A stretch of 64,000 nucleotides of DNA from Emiliania huxleyi CCMP1516 (lineage: Eukaryota; Haptophyta; Isochrysidales; Noelaerhabdaceae): assembly GCF_000372725.1 (NCBI RefSeq), contig NW_005202176.1:229152-293151 (forward strand), in the 5' to 3' direction. Of the stretch, positions 43,901 through 53,201 are shown in pieces. The translations under genes and the position numbers were made by a program. The notes under the pieces were generated by a model. It worked only from the letters and a program-made list of their open reading frames with translations. It made no database searches and was not told where the DNA came from. Position 1 is the first letter of the stretch. Each line of letters begins with the position of its first letter.

Positions 43901-44274
43901 GAGGCAGGCTCGAGGTGCTGCAGTGGGCGCGGCAGCAGGGCTGCCCTTGGGACGCAGACACGTGCTCCGAGGCGGCGGCAGCAGGCAGGCTCGAGGTTCT
44001 CCAGTGGGCGAGGCAGCACGGGGCCCCTTGGAACGCGCTCGTGTGCATGATGGCCGCGGGAGGCGGCCACCTCTCGGTGTTGCGTTGGGCGCGCGACAAC
44101 GGATGCCACTGGACAGAGCTGACGTGCACCGCGGCCGCAGCCGGCGGGCACCTGCAGGCGCTCAAGTGGCTGCGCGAGAATGGCTGCCCGTGGGACAGGC
44201 GCGTGCCATTTCTCGACGAGCAGGCGTCTACGATCCTGTCCTTCCCTACACTGCCGCGCTTGCGGGCTGGTTGA
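39615..44274 (+). CDS. Putative receptor: tandem PstS-like domains, membrane span, F-box, ankyrin repeats
   Basis: Seven frame-consistent exons (39615-41351, 41418-41544, 41620-42068, 42194-42240, 42333-42745, 42866-43251, 43429-44274) total 4,005 bases, 1,334 residues. Signal peptide: MHLLCHALLAAGAAA. PstS-like domain 1 has GGASFPAAMYQ, YHSVGSSAGKRWI, LDWAASDSLL, SKIFRGAVTRWDHPEI and RADGSGTTEIFKKAL, the phosphate-binding loops of bacterial PstS. A run of ten Asp leads to a degenerate PstS-like domain 2 (AIGRLCSGEIRTWDDDYLVS; no SGTT). Residues ~845-870 are a membrane helix (ILLITFSSVLGALATVLLF) followed by RHRRN. Then an F-box (LPEIPLELLQLVARAV ... VCTRFRRV) and about nine ankyrin units (GGRLEVLQWARQQGCPWD type). 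Four introns need GC donors. The 42925 part has no ATG, supporting one gene. Function inferred, not known. Confidence 0.7.
42241..42332. repeat. Intron with 20-mer tandem array
   Basis: Inside this intron, GACATCGCCGAGAGATCAGC-type units repeat about four times with variants. The same word (GCCGAGAGA or its complement) fills introns at 42746-42865, 52233-52373 and 52719-52955, in two different genes. Confidence 0.75.
42746..42865. repeat. Intron with CTCGGC-word array and duplicated splice edges
   Basis: This 120-bp intron is packed with ATCTCGGC(T/C) words in the opposite orientation to the array 400 bases upstream. Its first bases (GCCAG|GCCCGCC) are repeated at its end (GCCAG|GCCCGCC), so the donor region copies the start of the next exon. 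Confidence 0.75.
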
Positions 44275-45385
44275 ATGAGTGCGTGCCAGCGGTGCGGCAG
44301 AGATTGAGTTTGAGCGAATGCTGTATGCGCTTACGCACGGCGAGGGGCAAGGGCGCGGCGGGCGCGGAGGGGGGCGAGGGCGAGGAGGCGGCCGGAGAAG
44401 AGGAGGGGAGCCCGTTGGCGCGCACAACTAGACGACGGCCGCCAGAACGACATGTCGTCAGAGCCGTAGCTCCCGCGCCGACGCGCAGGTTCGTCTTCCC
44501 GACGGCGACCATCGCGCAGACTAGGCAGAGCACGGCCGACGATGAGGTAGATGAGGGGGGAGGGCTCCACCATGCACCACATGCACATGTACATGTGTCT
44601 AGTTCTCGGTCCCCTCCCGAGTCCCGAAAATGCCATTCCGATGCCGCCCTAGTGTCATTACCATTGTACACTTACTCTCTCTCTCTCACGTCTCTCTTGT
44701 ACATTTATCGGATATCGCGGCCCCGTAGTGCGTAGTAAAATGCGCAGAGCTAGAACTTCTCTTTTATCGTGCAGGGCGGGGACACATGTCCCTAAATCCC
44801 ATCTCGTCTCTGCAGAGACTGAGTTTGACCGTTTTATTATTTATTTATTTCTTTTTCGCTCCCGAAGAGTCCCGTACGGCGTACGGCTTTATCGATATGC
44901 GATATCGTGTCGTGTGCGCACTCGGTGAAATATGCGTGGGTCGTGCTAGGCTAATTACCTCCCTACGATACCTTACCTAAATCGCCGCCGCAGGTGCGTC
45001 ATGACGTTTCACGCGCCTCCGCCTCGGCCGCCGCCTCAGCCACCGCCTCCCGCAGTTGGGCCGCATGGTCGGCAGCGAGCCGCGCCCCGGTCTCCGTCGC
45101 AACACTCTCCGACGTGCCTTCTCCCGCCGTTGCGGACGAAGAAGACCTCCGCCGTACTGGATCGATGCCTAGCCTGCGCTCCCTCGAGCCGTGGGGACTA
45201 GACACGGCAGGCGTAGGAAACACGCAACGCTTGCCCAGCCGCGCGCACCGGAGGCAAGGCTCGTCCTCGCTGTAGTACTCGCATGCAGTCTTGGACCTAC
45301 GCGCGCCACGGGCGATTTGCGGAAGCTGTGGAAGCGATGCTTGGCCGCCCCTTCACGGGCGAAATGGTGGGGGGTGGCTGACGCG
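44275..45385. other. Intergenic
   Basis: No gene was recognised. A frame continuing past the receptor stop (GVYDPVLPYTAALAGWLNE, shifted) looks protein-like and could be an alternative C-terminus, but only a 31-base intron would link it. On the minus strand 44999-45223 encodes a Glu/Ala-rich helix without known relatives. Confidence 0.4.
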
Positions 45386-45730
45386 ATGCAGCGTGGCATA
45401 TCTCTGCCCCCCCCCCCCCAAAACCCACGGGACTTGCAGCGCCTGTGGCACTCGGTACAAGCCCGCTTCCGCCGTCGCAGCGCGATGGCGCTGCCAGCGC
45501 TGCCAGCGCGACCCAAGCCGCCAACGCCACCTCCGCAGCCCGCGCCACCCGAGATGATGGCGCCGCCTGCGCCGCCCAAACCGCCTAAGCCGCCGCCCAA
45601 GCCACCGACCTCGCCGTCGTCCACCGGCACCGGCATCAACGCGCCACCCGCCACCGCTCCGCCCCGCGCAAACGCGCCCCCGAACGCGCCGCCGCACTCG
45701 CCACTTGGCTCGGCGAACGCGACCTCCTAA
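45386..45730 (+). CDS. Proline-rich open frame, doubtful
   Basis: A 114-residue frame from an ATG, with an N-terminal 30-residue segment (DLQRLWHSVQARFRRRSAM) followed by Pro/Ala runs (PPKPPKPPPKPPT). Proline-rich frames are common by chance at this GC content. It is listed because the frame is also open for 195 bases upstream. No function is suggested. Confidence 0.2.
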   Translation: MQRGISLPPPPQNPRDLQRLWHSVQARFRRRSAMALPALPARPKPPTPPPQPAPPEMMAPPAPPKPPKPPPKPPTSPSSTGTGINAPPATAPPRANAPPNAPPHSPLGSANATS

Positions 45731-45985
45731 GAAGCTCACGACTCTCGCGGCGTGAGGTGTCTTCTCGGCAGATCGCCGCGCGACGAGCCGAGCACGTGAG
45801 ACGCCTCCGCCCACGCGAAGGCGTCCTCCCCACCCGCCGCCCCATCGGCCTCGGCCGTCCGGGCTGTTGTGCTCAGGCCGTCGCACTGATTCGGCTCGGC
45901 GGCCGGGGCGCCTCGGGGGGGGGGGGGGGGGCGGGGGCGTGTGGGTAGGGGGAGTGCGACCCGAAACAGAATTGAGTACATCTTA

Positions 45986-47970
45986 TCATACCTTGGTGCG
46001 AGCTGCTGCTTTGCATGGCCGGCGGCGTGCAGCATCGTTTCCGCAGCAGCTTCCCAAAGAGTGACCTATACACTGGGGGAAGACGTGTGACCGCGGCTCT
46101 CCGCAGGGTGGACGTCGCCCTCTCCTCTCGCCCGACCGGTCGCCGCCGGTGGCGTTCGCGTCGACAAAGCGCGCCAAGACCGGCTCGATGCGGAAGCTGG
46201 CAGGGTCCAGCTCGGTCTCCTGCGAGATGAAGCATAGGCGGGGCGGAGGTAGTGCGGCGGGGGAGGTGGAGTGGGGCTTGGATCAAGCGATGAGGGAGGG
46301 CGTAGAGGTGGCTGTGAGACTGGCTGTGGAGGGGACGGCTGGCCGGTGAGGCTCTGCTCTCTCTGAGTGTGGGCGACGATGATCATGCCGATGGTGCGAG
46401 TGGATGCCATCTTAGGGTGCGGGGGTAGGAGGAGGGGAATGAAACCTGATGCGGCTATGCAAAGAGGCATCGGAAGGCGGTGGGCGCTAGTTGGGCGCGG
46501 CGTGCTCTCCTGGCTGCAGAGCGGGCACTTGTTGAGCCGGGCGCGCGAGAGGCAGCTGTAGCAGAAACGATGGGCGCAAGAGAGCACGACCTGTGCTCAC
46601 GGCGCAGTGGCTGTGGGCGCGCACCCTTGCTCCGCACCGGGGCGAGGGGCGCGGCGGGGAAGGATGAGGGGGGGGGGGGGGGGTAGAGGCGGGAGGGCGG
46701 CACGCCGGCAAACTCAGCTTGCCCATGCAACTACTACACTCCGGGCCCTGACACCACAGACACCGGGTGAGTGACGGCTGATCTTGGCGGATCGGAGCTG
46801 GGCGGCAGCTGCAATCCGCCGAGGACTCGACGGCAGTGGCTCCGACAGCAGCGCAGACGACCTGCTCACATCGCGACGGCCTTTGGTCCGGGGATGTGGT
46901 ATTCACGGTGCACCAGTCAGAGCGGACGACGCGCGTCCGCGGCGACGCCTTCGGCTTGCGCAAGGGAGGCGGCGAGGAGGCGCGACTGGCAGATGGAGAG
47001 CGAGCCTGTCCGCAGCAGAGCATGTGAGGCGAGGAGCGAGTGGCGCCGAGCCAGACGGCGGGGGAGGGCGATGTCCGATAAAGCTCATCACAGAGTCACC
47101 GATCAAGATTGGCGAGTGGCGGTCGTGCTTTTGCACGAGCTTTGTCGCGGCGAGCAGGTTGAGCAACGCGTAGGTGCGCAGCGCGTCCACCTCCTCGCAC
47201 AAGCGCACGAACGCGCCCACGGCCTCGAGCTTGTCCCTTGCCACCTGGCGGAGTGTTGAGCCGAGGTGGCGCGCAGCGGGACGGCGAATGTGGGGAATTG
47301 GGCGGGGCGCCCCGGCGGCGAGTGGCGGCGGCGGCGGCTGGCGGAGGGTGGGGATATCACGTGCGCTCTCGCTCGTTGTGGTGGCCCTCGCCCCCTGCAG
47401 CAGCGGCAGCAGCGTCCCCAGCGAGACAGTCCCAAACGCCTCGACCCGGCCGCACACCCACCGGCGCGGCTCGTGCAGCAGGGCGGTGAGCGCCTCCAGC
47501 CGGGTGCACAGCTCCGCCTCCATGCTCTTCATAAGGTTGTTCACCTGCGGGAGATATACACGTTTTGCCGTTTGTCGGGCTAGCTCCCAGAGGGAGAGAG
47601 GAGCTCATGCTTGTATTGAGGGCTAGAATCGCCGTACGCGAAGAGGCCGGACCTCTCAGACCCCTTGAGGCGTTGGATGCGTCTCGCACAGCACAAGGGG
47701 CATCGCGGCTCTCCTCGCTTTCGCCGCCTCTGTGGGATGGAACGCTGGAGCCTTGGGGCATAGAGGATAGCCGCACGCCTGGTTGATCGCCGAGAGCAGC
47801 TGTGTGAGGAAGATGCCCTCTATCGCCGAATGGCTGTCGCTGTCCGGATCCAACCGACGCAGCGTCTGCTTGAGCTGATCGTACGGTATGAGCTTGGTAG
47901 CGAGGCGTGGGTGGCTCGCGGCGGTCAGCTTGTCGCCATACAGCACGGGGGGGCGGTCAAAAGACACCAT
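45986..47970 (-). CDS. SPX-domain protein with RING finger (NLA-type E3 ligase candidate)
   Basis: The start ATG at 47970 gives FDRPPVLYGDKLTAASH ... LIPYDQLKQTLRRLD, the SPX opening (usual form KFGKxL ... YxxLKxxI). Exon 1 (47779-47970) ends FLTQLLSAINQ at a CAG|GC donor. Exon 2 (from 47544) reads VNNLMKSMEAELCTRLEALTALL. Exon 3 (from 47244) reads VARDKLEAVGAFVRLCEEVDALRTY, ALLNLLAATKLVQKHDRHS, the SPX third helix with the inositol-polyphosphate Lys/His patch. Downstream an exon near 46500-46590 encodes LSCAHRFCYSCLSRARLNK and CPLC, the second half of a RING. Another near 46100-46210 reads ELDPASFRIEPVLARFVDAN. The first RING Cys pair was not located. Plant NLA proteins (SPX + RING) ubiquitylate phosphate transporters. 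Confidence 0.6.
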
Positions 47971-48953
47971 TGGGCAGCGAGTCAACAGATAAAGGGCCGA
48001 AGGGCAGCTGGGGAGAGGGGAAACGCCGAAATTGACTGTTGACTCGCCGTCGGCGAGGGCACAGGCTACGTGTGTGTGTGTGTGTGTGCGGCGGGCGGCT
48101 TGCTGCTCGCGGCGATGGCGAAAAACTCGTCTCGCCACACGCCAAGGGCTTATGCTCTGGCGAGACGTGAGGCGCATGCGCCCAGGAGGGGAGGGGGCAT
48201 GTGTAACGACACTGCTACTGTAGAGATGCCTTTCGGGGCCCAGAGATAAAACTTCTGTGATGCCATGCGTGACCTAGTAGTGTCCCCAGCTATGGGCGTG
48301 TCCACGTTGGAGCCAGGTGTGGTGTGGGCGCGAGAATAGCTCCGCCGTTCATGGAGGCAACCGATGCGAGTCGACTGGTGCGTGAGCTTTTTGTTTGTTT
48401 GGTGTGTGTCGTCGTGGTTTCGTATCAAGAATACTCACTCACACACAGGCTACCTACAACTGTAGGTAGGCACGCGAGCGTGTGTGTGTGTGTGTGTACA
48501 CACACACACACACGCACGCGAGCACGTCCTGCCCGCTGCCCCGGGCAGGAGTGAACTTGCCATCATCAGAGAACTTTTATCTGTGTTCGTACACACTTAA
48601 TTAACAAACCTGTCTGCACGTCGCGCGCGCGTGAACAGGGCTCCAGGCCCCAAATGTGAAATGACGTGTGAGTGTTAGAGTTGTTTGGTATTGCTAAAAA
48701 TCTCTCTCTCTTAATTAAAGCTACGGGAGGGAGGTGTTTCCTCTGTGAGTGATGTATAGATAGCTCTTACGAACGTACATACACACGAGAGAGAGAGAGA
48801 GATCCCCTTTCTCCCATTACACGAGAGAGAGAGAGAGAGAGATCCCCTTTCTCCATCAATTAGAATTCTTTTTTGGGGACAACAGCGTCTCGACAACAGC
48901 GTTTCCGTCGGGAAGACCTAAATGCCCGCCTTTAGGATCAACAACACACCACC
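47971..48953. other. Intergenic with dispersed repeats
   Basis: It contains a GT run at ~48072-48090, block R3 (48405-48447), a CA/GT palindromic tract at 48479-48515, reversed block R2 (48640-48714) and a doubled GAGAGA...GATCCCCTTTCTCC unit (48784-48853). No gene was recognised. Confidence 0.6.
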
Positions 48954-50321
48954 ATGAAGCGCCGATCGATGTCCGCACACGCGCTGGCGGAGGTAGCCAC
49001 TGCGGTGGCGGGCGGCTCGCCTTCCTCCGGAGGCAGTCCTCGCGGCGGGAGCGGCAGCCGCTCGTCGCTCCGCCCTCGGCGAAGCAAGGAGAGGGAGGGC
49101 GAGACGGTCGAGGGGCCTCCGCCTGACTTCCGCTGCCCCGCGGCCCAGCCTCCGCCTAGCTTCCGCTGCCCCCTGTCCGGCGAGCTCATGCAGGACGCAG
49201 TCCGGCTGGGCGACCGCTCCTTCTCTTCGGCGAGTCTGCGAGGGCGCGGGATGTCAACTTGGAGGCCGCACACACTCCTCCCCAAAGCGGATCACGTGCT
49301 GCGCAGCCAGGTCCATGACTGGCTGTGCGAGCGGTACGCGTCGGTGGTCCTGCGCTTGCGCATGGTCTCGGCCGTCACGTCGGCTGCGCCCGAGGCGGCG
49401 GCGGCGGCGGCGGCGGCGGCGGCTGCGCTCGAGGCGCACGACGGCGCCGGCAAGGTGGGCATCGCCGTGGCGGGCGGCATTATACCGCTCGTCAAGCTCG
49501 TCAGTTGCGACGGCGATGCCACCCGCCGCGCCGCGGCGGCGGCGCTGGCGGCTCTGGCCTCCCACCCCGCCAACAAGAGGGAGATCGCGGCCGCCGGCGG
49601 CGTCCGCGCGCTTGTCGCGATGCTCTTGGCTGAGAGCCCCGAGGAGTCCAAGGCGGCCGCTTGCGAGGCGATCTGGCATCTGGCGACCGGCAGCGGAGAG
49701 AACAGGGCCCTGCTCGTGCAGGAGGGCGCACTCCCTCCCGTGGTTGCGCTCGTCTCCTCGCAGGTTGCGCAGAGCGCCGCCGTCCGAGTGCTGCGCCAAG
49801 TTGCTGTGGACGTCGAGCACGCGCGGCGCCTTGTCGACGCCGGCGTCATCCACCCGCTGCTGCAGCTCTTCATCGACGCCAGCCCGGCGCGGGTCGACGC
49901 GTCGGAGATCCTGTGGAGCCTCTGCATGGAGCCGACGAGCCGCGAAGCCGTCTCCGCCGCGGGAGGGGCTTCGCTTTGGTGGCTCTACCCCTCCGCCTTG
50001 CCGGGCCTCGCCGCCCGCGCCTACACGGCGCCGCCGGCGGGCCCGGCGCCGCCGCCGGCCGCCGCCAGCGACTGCGGCGACGACCCATGGGTGCCGGCCG
50101 CCGACGTGGCCTTCACCGACCAGGACTTGCTCTGCTTCCTGAGGGAGGAGGATGTGGAGGGGTCGCACGACTCCTGGCTCCAGCAGCTCGCGGGGCCCTT
50201 CTCCGGCTCTGCGCCACCCGCCGCTTCCTCCTGGTCCTCCTCCGGCTCGCAGGAGTCGCCCCCAAGCAGCCCTGTGTCGGATCCGTCGGCCAAAACCTCG
50301 AGTACCCCCCCCCCCCCATGA
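48954..50321 (+). CDS. U-box/armadillo-repeat protein (PUB-type E3 ubiquitin ligase)
   Basis: An intronless frame of 455 residues from an ATG. After a Ser/Gly/Arg-rich leader, residues ~70-130 form a U-box (PPSFRCPLSGELMQDAVRLG ... LLPKADHVLRSQVHDWLCERY), a little short in the middle. Then come five to six armadillo units: GGIIPLVKLVSCDGDATRRA, LASHPANKREIAAAGGVRAL, KAAACEAIWHLATGSGENR, EGALPPVVALVSSQVAQSA, VDAGVIHPLLQLFIDASPA. The tail from ~355 is Pro/Ser-rich and acidic. Plant PUB-ARM proteins attach ubiquitin to ARM-bound substrates. The 5' leader and start codon are repeated just after the stop (50328-50355). Confidence 0.75.
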   Translation: MKRRSMSAHALAEVATAVAGGSPSSGGSPRGGSGSRSSLRPRRSKEREGETVEGPPPDFRCPAAQPPPSFRCPLSGELMQDAVRLGDRSFSSASLRGRGMSTWRPHTLLPKADHVLRSQVHDWLCERYASVVLRLRMVSAVTSAAPEAAAAAAAAAAALEAHDGAGKVGIAVAGGIIPLVKLVSCDGDATRRAAAAALAALASHPANKREIAAAGGVRALVAMLLAESPEESKAAACEAIWHLATGSGENRALLVQEGALPPVVALVSSQVAQSAAVRVLRQVAVDVEHARRLVDAGVIHPLLQLFIDASPARVDASEILWSLCMEPTSREAVSAAGGASLWWLYPSALPGLAARAYTAPPAGPAPPPAAASDCGDDPWVPAADVAFTDQDLLCFLREEDVEGSHDSWLQQLAGPFSGSAPPAASSWSSSGSQESPPSSPVSDPSAKTSSTPPPP

Positions 50322-50327
50322 CGCATG

Positions 50328-50355
50328 AGGATCAAGACAACACACCACCATGAAG
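50328..50355 (+). repeat. Second copy of the U-box gene start region
   Basis: AGGATCAAGACAACACACCA, continuing to CCATGAAG, almost repeats 48934-48959, the last bases of the 5' leader plus ATGAAG of the U-box gene. It begins seven bases after that gene's stop codon, so the coding region is bracketed by direct repeats 1.39 kb apart. Confidence 0.7.
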
Positions 50356-51232
50356 TTGTAACACCGTCACAAAAGTGATGCACGTATTGGGAGCGCGACT
50401 GGTCTTCGAGTGAAAAGTAATCCGAGCAAACCCGCGGCCGCAATGAATTAAAAGGGGCGGTTTTCGAGGGGGAATCTGGAGAATCTGGGAATCGGCTCAC
50501 CAGACACCACGGAAGACGGATCCCCACCTCAAACCTCTCACATCGAAAAACTTTTCACTCCAAGACATACTAGTTTTTTAAGGTGCTCTACAACCTAGGC
50601 ACAAAAGATATGGCATTTGAGGCCATTTAGGGCCCCTTAGACGGTCACTGAGTAGGCCAAAATCCCCACTGGGCCGGGACCGCCGGGAGCAACCTTAAGG
50701 CGGCTCCTGTGTCCTGAGAATTCCAAAAGCTACAGCACTGGGCACGGAAGTCGGAACTGGCGCGCACTGGTAGGGTACACCCTCCGTAAATGTAGTGAGC
50801 TGTGAGCTGTACACGGAGCGAGGGTCTGTACCGAGGCGTACAGGAACGATCAAACCAAGATCACCATGCTGAAAGGGACACGCTGTCGGCCGACGACAAT
50901 GAAGGACGCAGGCCGTCCAGGACACATCCCTCTGGGAACAATCTCGACTCGCGCGTCTCGAGCACCCTACTCAACAGGGACATCTCTCTACATACACGAG
51001 GTTAGTAGGAAGATGAAGAACAGTCAGGCTCGGACTGGACACCAACGCGACGAGTGGGGTATTCACGTAAGTAAACGCACAACCCCGGCCCGAAATCGCA
51101 CAGAGTCACGCAACACGGGGTCCCAGGGAAGGCGAGCAAAAACCTTATCGCGCGCGCTAGACGCCGACTCGGAGGCCGCAGCTCACTGGAAGCTTCGTTG
51201 GCGCCTGTGCACGGCGGCGCGGATCGATTCTG
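50356..51232. other. Intergenic with dispersed repeats R4 and R2b
   Basis: Block R4 (51000-51050) matches 36591-36640 and is followed directly by R2b (51076-51122), which matches 22284-22336. This places the two blocks in one element. No coding region was recognised. Confidence 0.55.
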
Positions 51233-53121
51233 ATGTCGATGCTGTCCGCCGCGGTGCACGTCGCGACGACAGCAGCCTCGCCGCAGTTAGCGCAACTCCT
51301 CTCGCGCGCCACCGACCTGGAAACGAGCGGTGGGGACACGACGAGTGGGATTCACGGACCGTTTCCGCTCTCGACGGACGGGTGGAGGGAGTGCGTCGCG
51401 GGATGGGAGCATGTGCAGAAGAAGTGGAAGTCGCTCGGGCTGATCGCGCATCCGTACCCAAAGTCGGCCCACGCGCACGTTCCCGCGTGTCGCGCGCTCG
51501 CGATGCAGCCCGCGCTCCTCCGCGAGATGCGGGCCGTCATTGGAACAGATGACCTGATGCTCGCGACGATGTCGGTGCTGGTCAAGGAGGTGGGGTGGGA
51601 GCACCGGTGGCACACGGACGTGGAGAACGCGATCGACCGGACTCGCTGCAACGACACGAGCTGGACCGTCTGGCTGCCGCTCGACGGCACCGCCGCCCCT
51701 CACGCCGCCCCTTTGCCCCTCCACTCGCCGCCGCCATCGCCGCCGCCGCCGCCGCCACCTCGCCGCCGCCGCCTCCCATGCCGCCGCCCACTTCCCGCTC
51801 CGCCGGCCCCACGCCGCCACCGCCCTCAACCTTGCCCTCGCCTCCCTCGCCGCCTCCACCCTCCCCCTCCGCCGCCCCACAGGCGCCGCCCCCGACTCCT
51901 CGATGCTCATGGTCTCACACTCGCACGGCGCGAGAGACTTTGCGCAGGTGGGCAAGCTGTGGGCAAGCTCCCTACCCCTCACTCCCTGTCATGCTCCCTC
52001 TGTTCCTCCGCTCCCTCGCTCCGCTCCCTCCCTCCCTCCCACACACGCCTGCCTGTACTCCCGCAGGCGAAGCTGCACAAGCAGTGCAAGGTGTGCGCGA
52101 GGGCGGCTCCTCCTCCCCTTTCCCTCGGTCGGCAAGAACCGTAGCCTGATTCCTCCGCCCGCGCCTCACTCTCAGGTGTGCGAGGGCGGCGACTTCTCCT
52201 CGCTCTGGCGGCGCGGCGGCCAGCTCGCCAAGGCGCCGAGATCTCCGCTGGATCTCGGCTAGACCTCGGCTAGATCTCGGCTAGACCTCGCGGCTATACT
52301 TCGGCTACACCTCGGCGAGCTCGTCAAGGCGGCCTCCCTCCCCCCACAAGACCTCCGCCACTTTCTCTTGCAGGTGGCTCGGAGGGAGGTGTCGCCGCAC
52401 GCTGCTCTGGTGCAGCTGGCGGCCGCCGACACTCAGGCACACGTGCACACGCACACGCACACGCTCGCATGCACACGCACACACATGCACACACGCATCC
52501 GTCATTGCAGTCCTCAATCGATGCCTCACACCGGGGCGGGGATCCACGCACCCCACTCTCCATCTCGTGCAGTGTTTAGCCGTCTCCATCCGCGTGTTTC
52601 GACGTCAGGCGTGGGCTTTCCGCGGCGCCACGTGGCACGCCTCCTTCAACAACGCATCCAGCCGCAAGACGCGGACGGCGGTGCAGATGCACTTCATGCC
52701 GACGCGCTGCAAGTTCCGGTCGGCGGCCTCGAGATGCAGCAGCGATACAGCCGAGAGACAGCCGAGAGACAGCCGAGAGACAGCCGAGAGACAGCCGAGA
52801 GACAGCCGAGAGACAGCCGAGAGACAGCCGAGAGACAGCCGAGAGGCAGCCGAGAGACAGCCGAGAGACAGCCGAGAGACAGCCGAGAGACAGCCGAGAG
52901 ACAGCCGAGAGACAGCCGAGAGACAGCCGAGAGACAGCCGAGATCATGACTGCAGGTCTGACACCGGCCTCGAGAACGCGCCGGAGCTGCCTACGTCCGA
53001 GCGCCAGCGCCCGCCGGGCATCGGGGCGGTGCTGCCGCCGGTGATCCCTCTGCAGGGCAAGGCGCCGCCCACGCCGCGAGAGGCTGTGCGATTCGTCAAT
53101 CAGGAGAGGGGGTTCAGAGGA
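51233..53121 (+). CDS. PhyH-type 2-oxoglutarate/Fe(II) dioxygenase
   Basis: Seven frame-consistent exons: 51233-51686, 51883-51947, 52067-52090 (a 24-base exon), 52176-52232, 52374-52436, 52609-52718, 52956-53121, 313 residues in all. Exon 1 gives AMQPALLREMRAVIGTDDLM and the metal motif HRWHTDVEN (His-x-Asp), then TSWTVWLPLDG. Exon 2 continues SSMLMVSHSHGARDF. Exon 6 gives AWAFRGATWHASFNNASS with the distal His and RTRTAVQMHFMPT with the 2-oxoglutarate Arg. Exon 7 reads RPPGIGAVLPPVIPLQGK. Such enzymes hydroxylate lipids or small molecules. There is no stop after exon 7: a phase-0 GT donor at 53122 leads into the cupin exons, so the two may be one protein. Three introns use GC donors. Confidence 0.65.
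52719..52955. repeat. Intron with ~20 copies of a 10-mer
   Basis: From about 52745 to 52944 the unit GAGACAGCCGA repeats roughly 20 times with one variant (GAGGCAGCCGA). The intron starts CG|GTCGGCGGCCTCGAGA and the next exon starts G|GTCTGACACCGGCCTCGAGA, so the array sits between two copies of the exon edge. The array is not a CRISPR: there are no spacers. Confidence 0.9.
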
Positions 53122-53201
53122 GTCGATCGCCACGATAGGCGTCGGCCACGCTGCGAGGCTCGGGCGAGGAGGCCGACAGCACACAGCCACACGGGACGGC
53201 G

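Noticed and set aside
42925-44274. Separate F-box/ankyrin gene starting at 42925
   Set aside because: The frame opens with TTG, not ATG, and joins exactly in phase to the upstream exon through a GC-AG intron, so it is better read as part of the receptor-like gene. A separate gene remains possible without RNA data.
44246-44671. Minus-strand frame overlapping the 3' side of the receptor gene
   Set aside because: It is low complexity with no known motif, and part of it is antisense to the ankyrin exon.
52745-52944. Regular array resembling a CRISPR
   Set aside because: The 10-mer units are contiguous without spacers, lie in an intron of a eukaryotic gene, and have no cas genes nearby.
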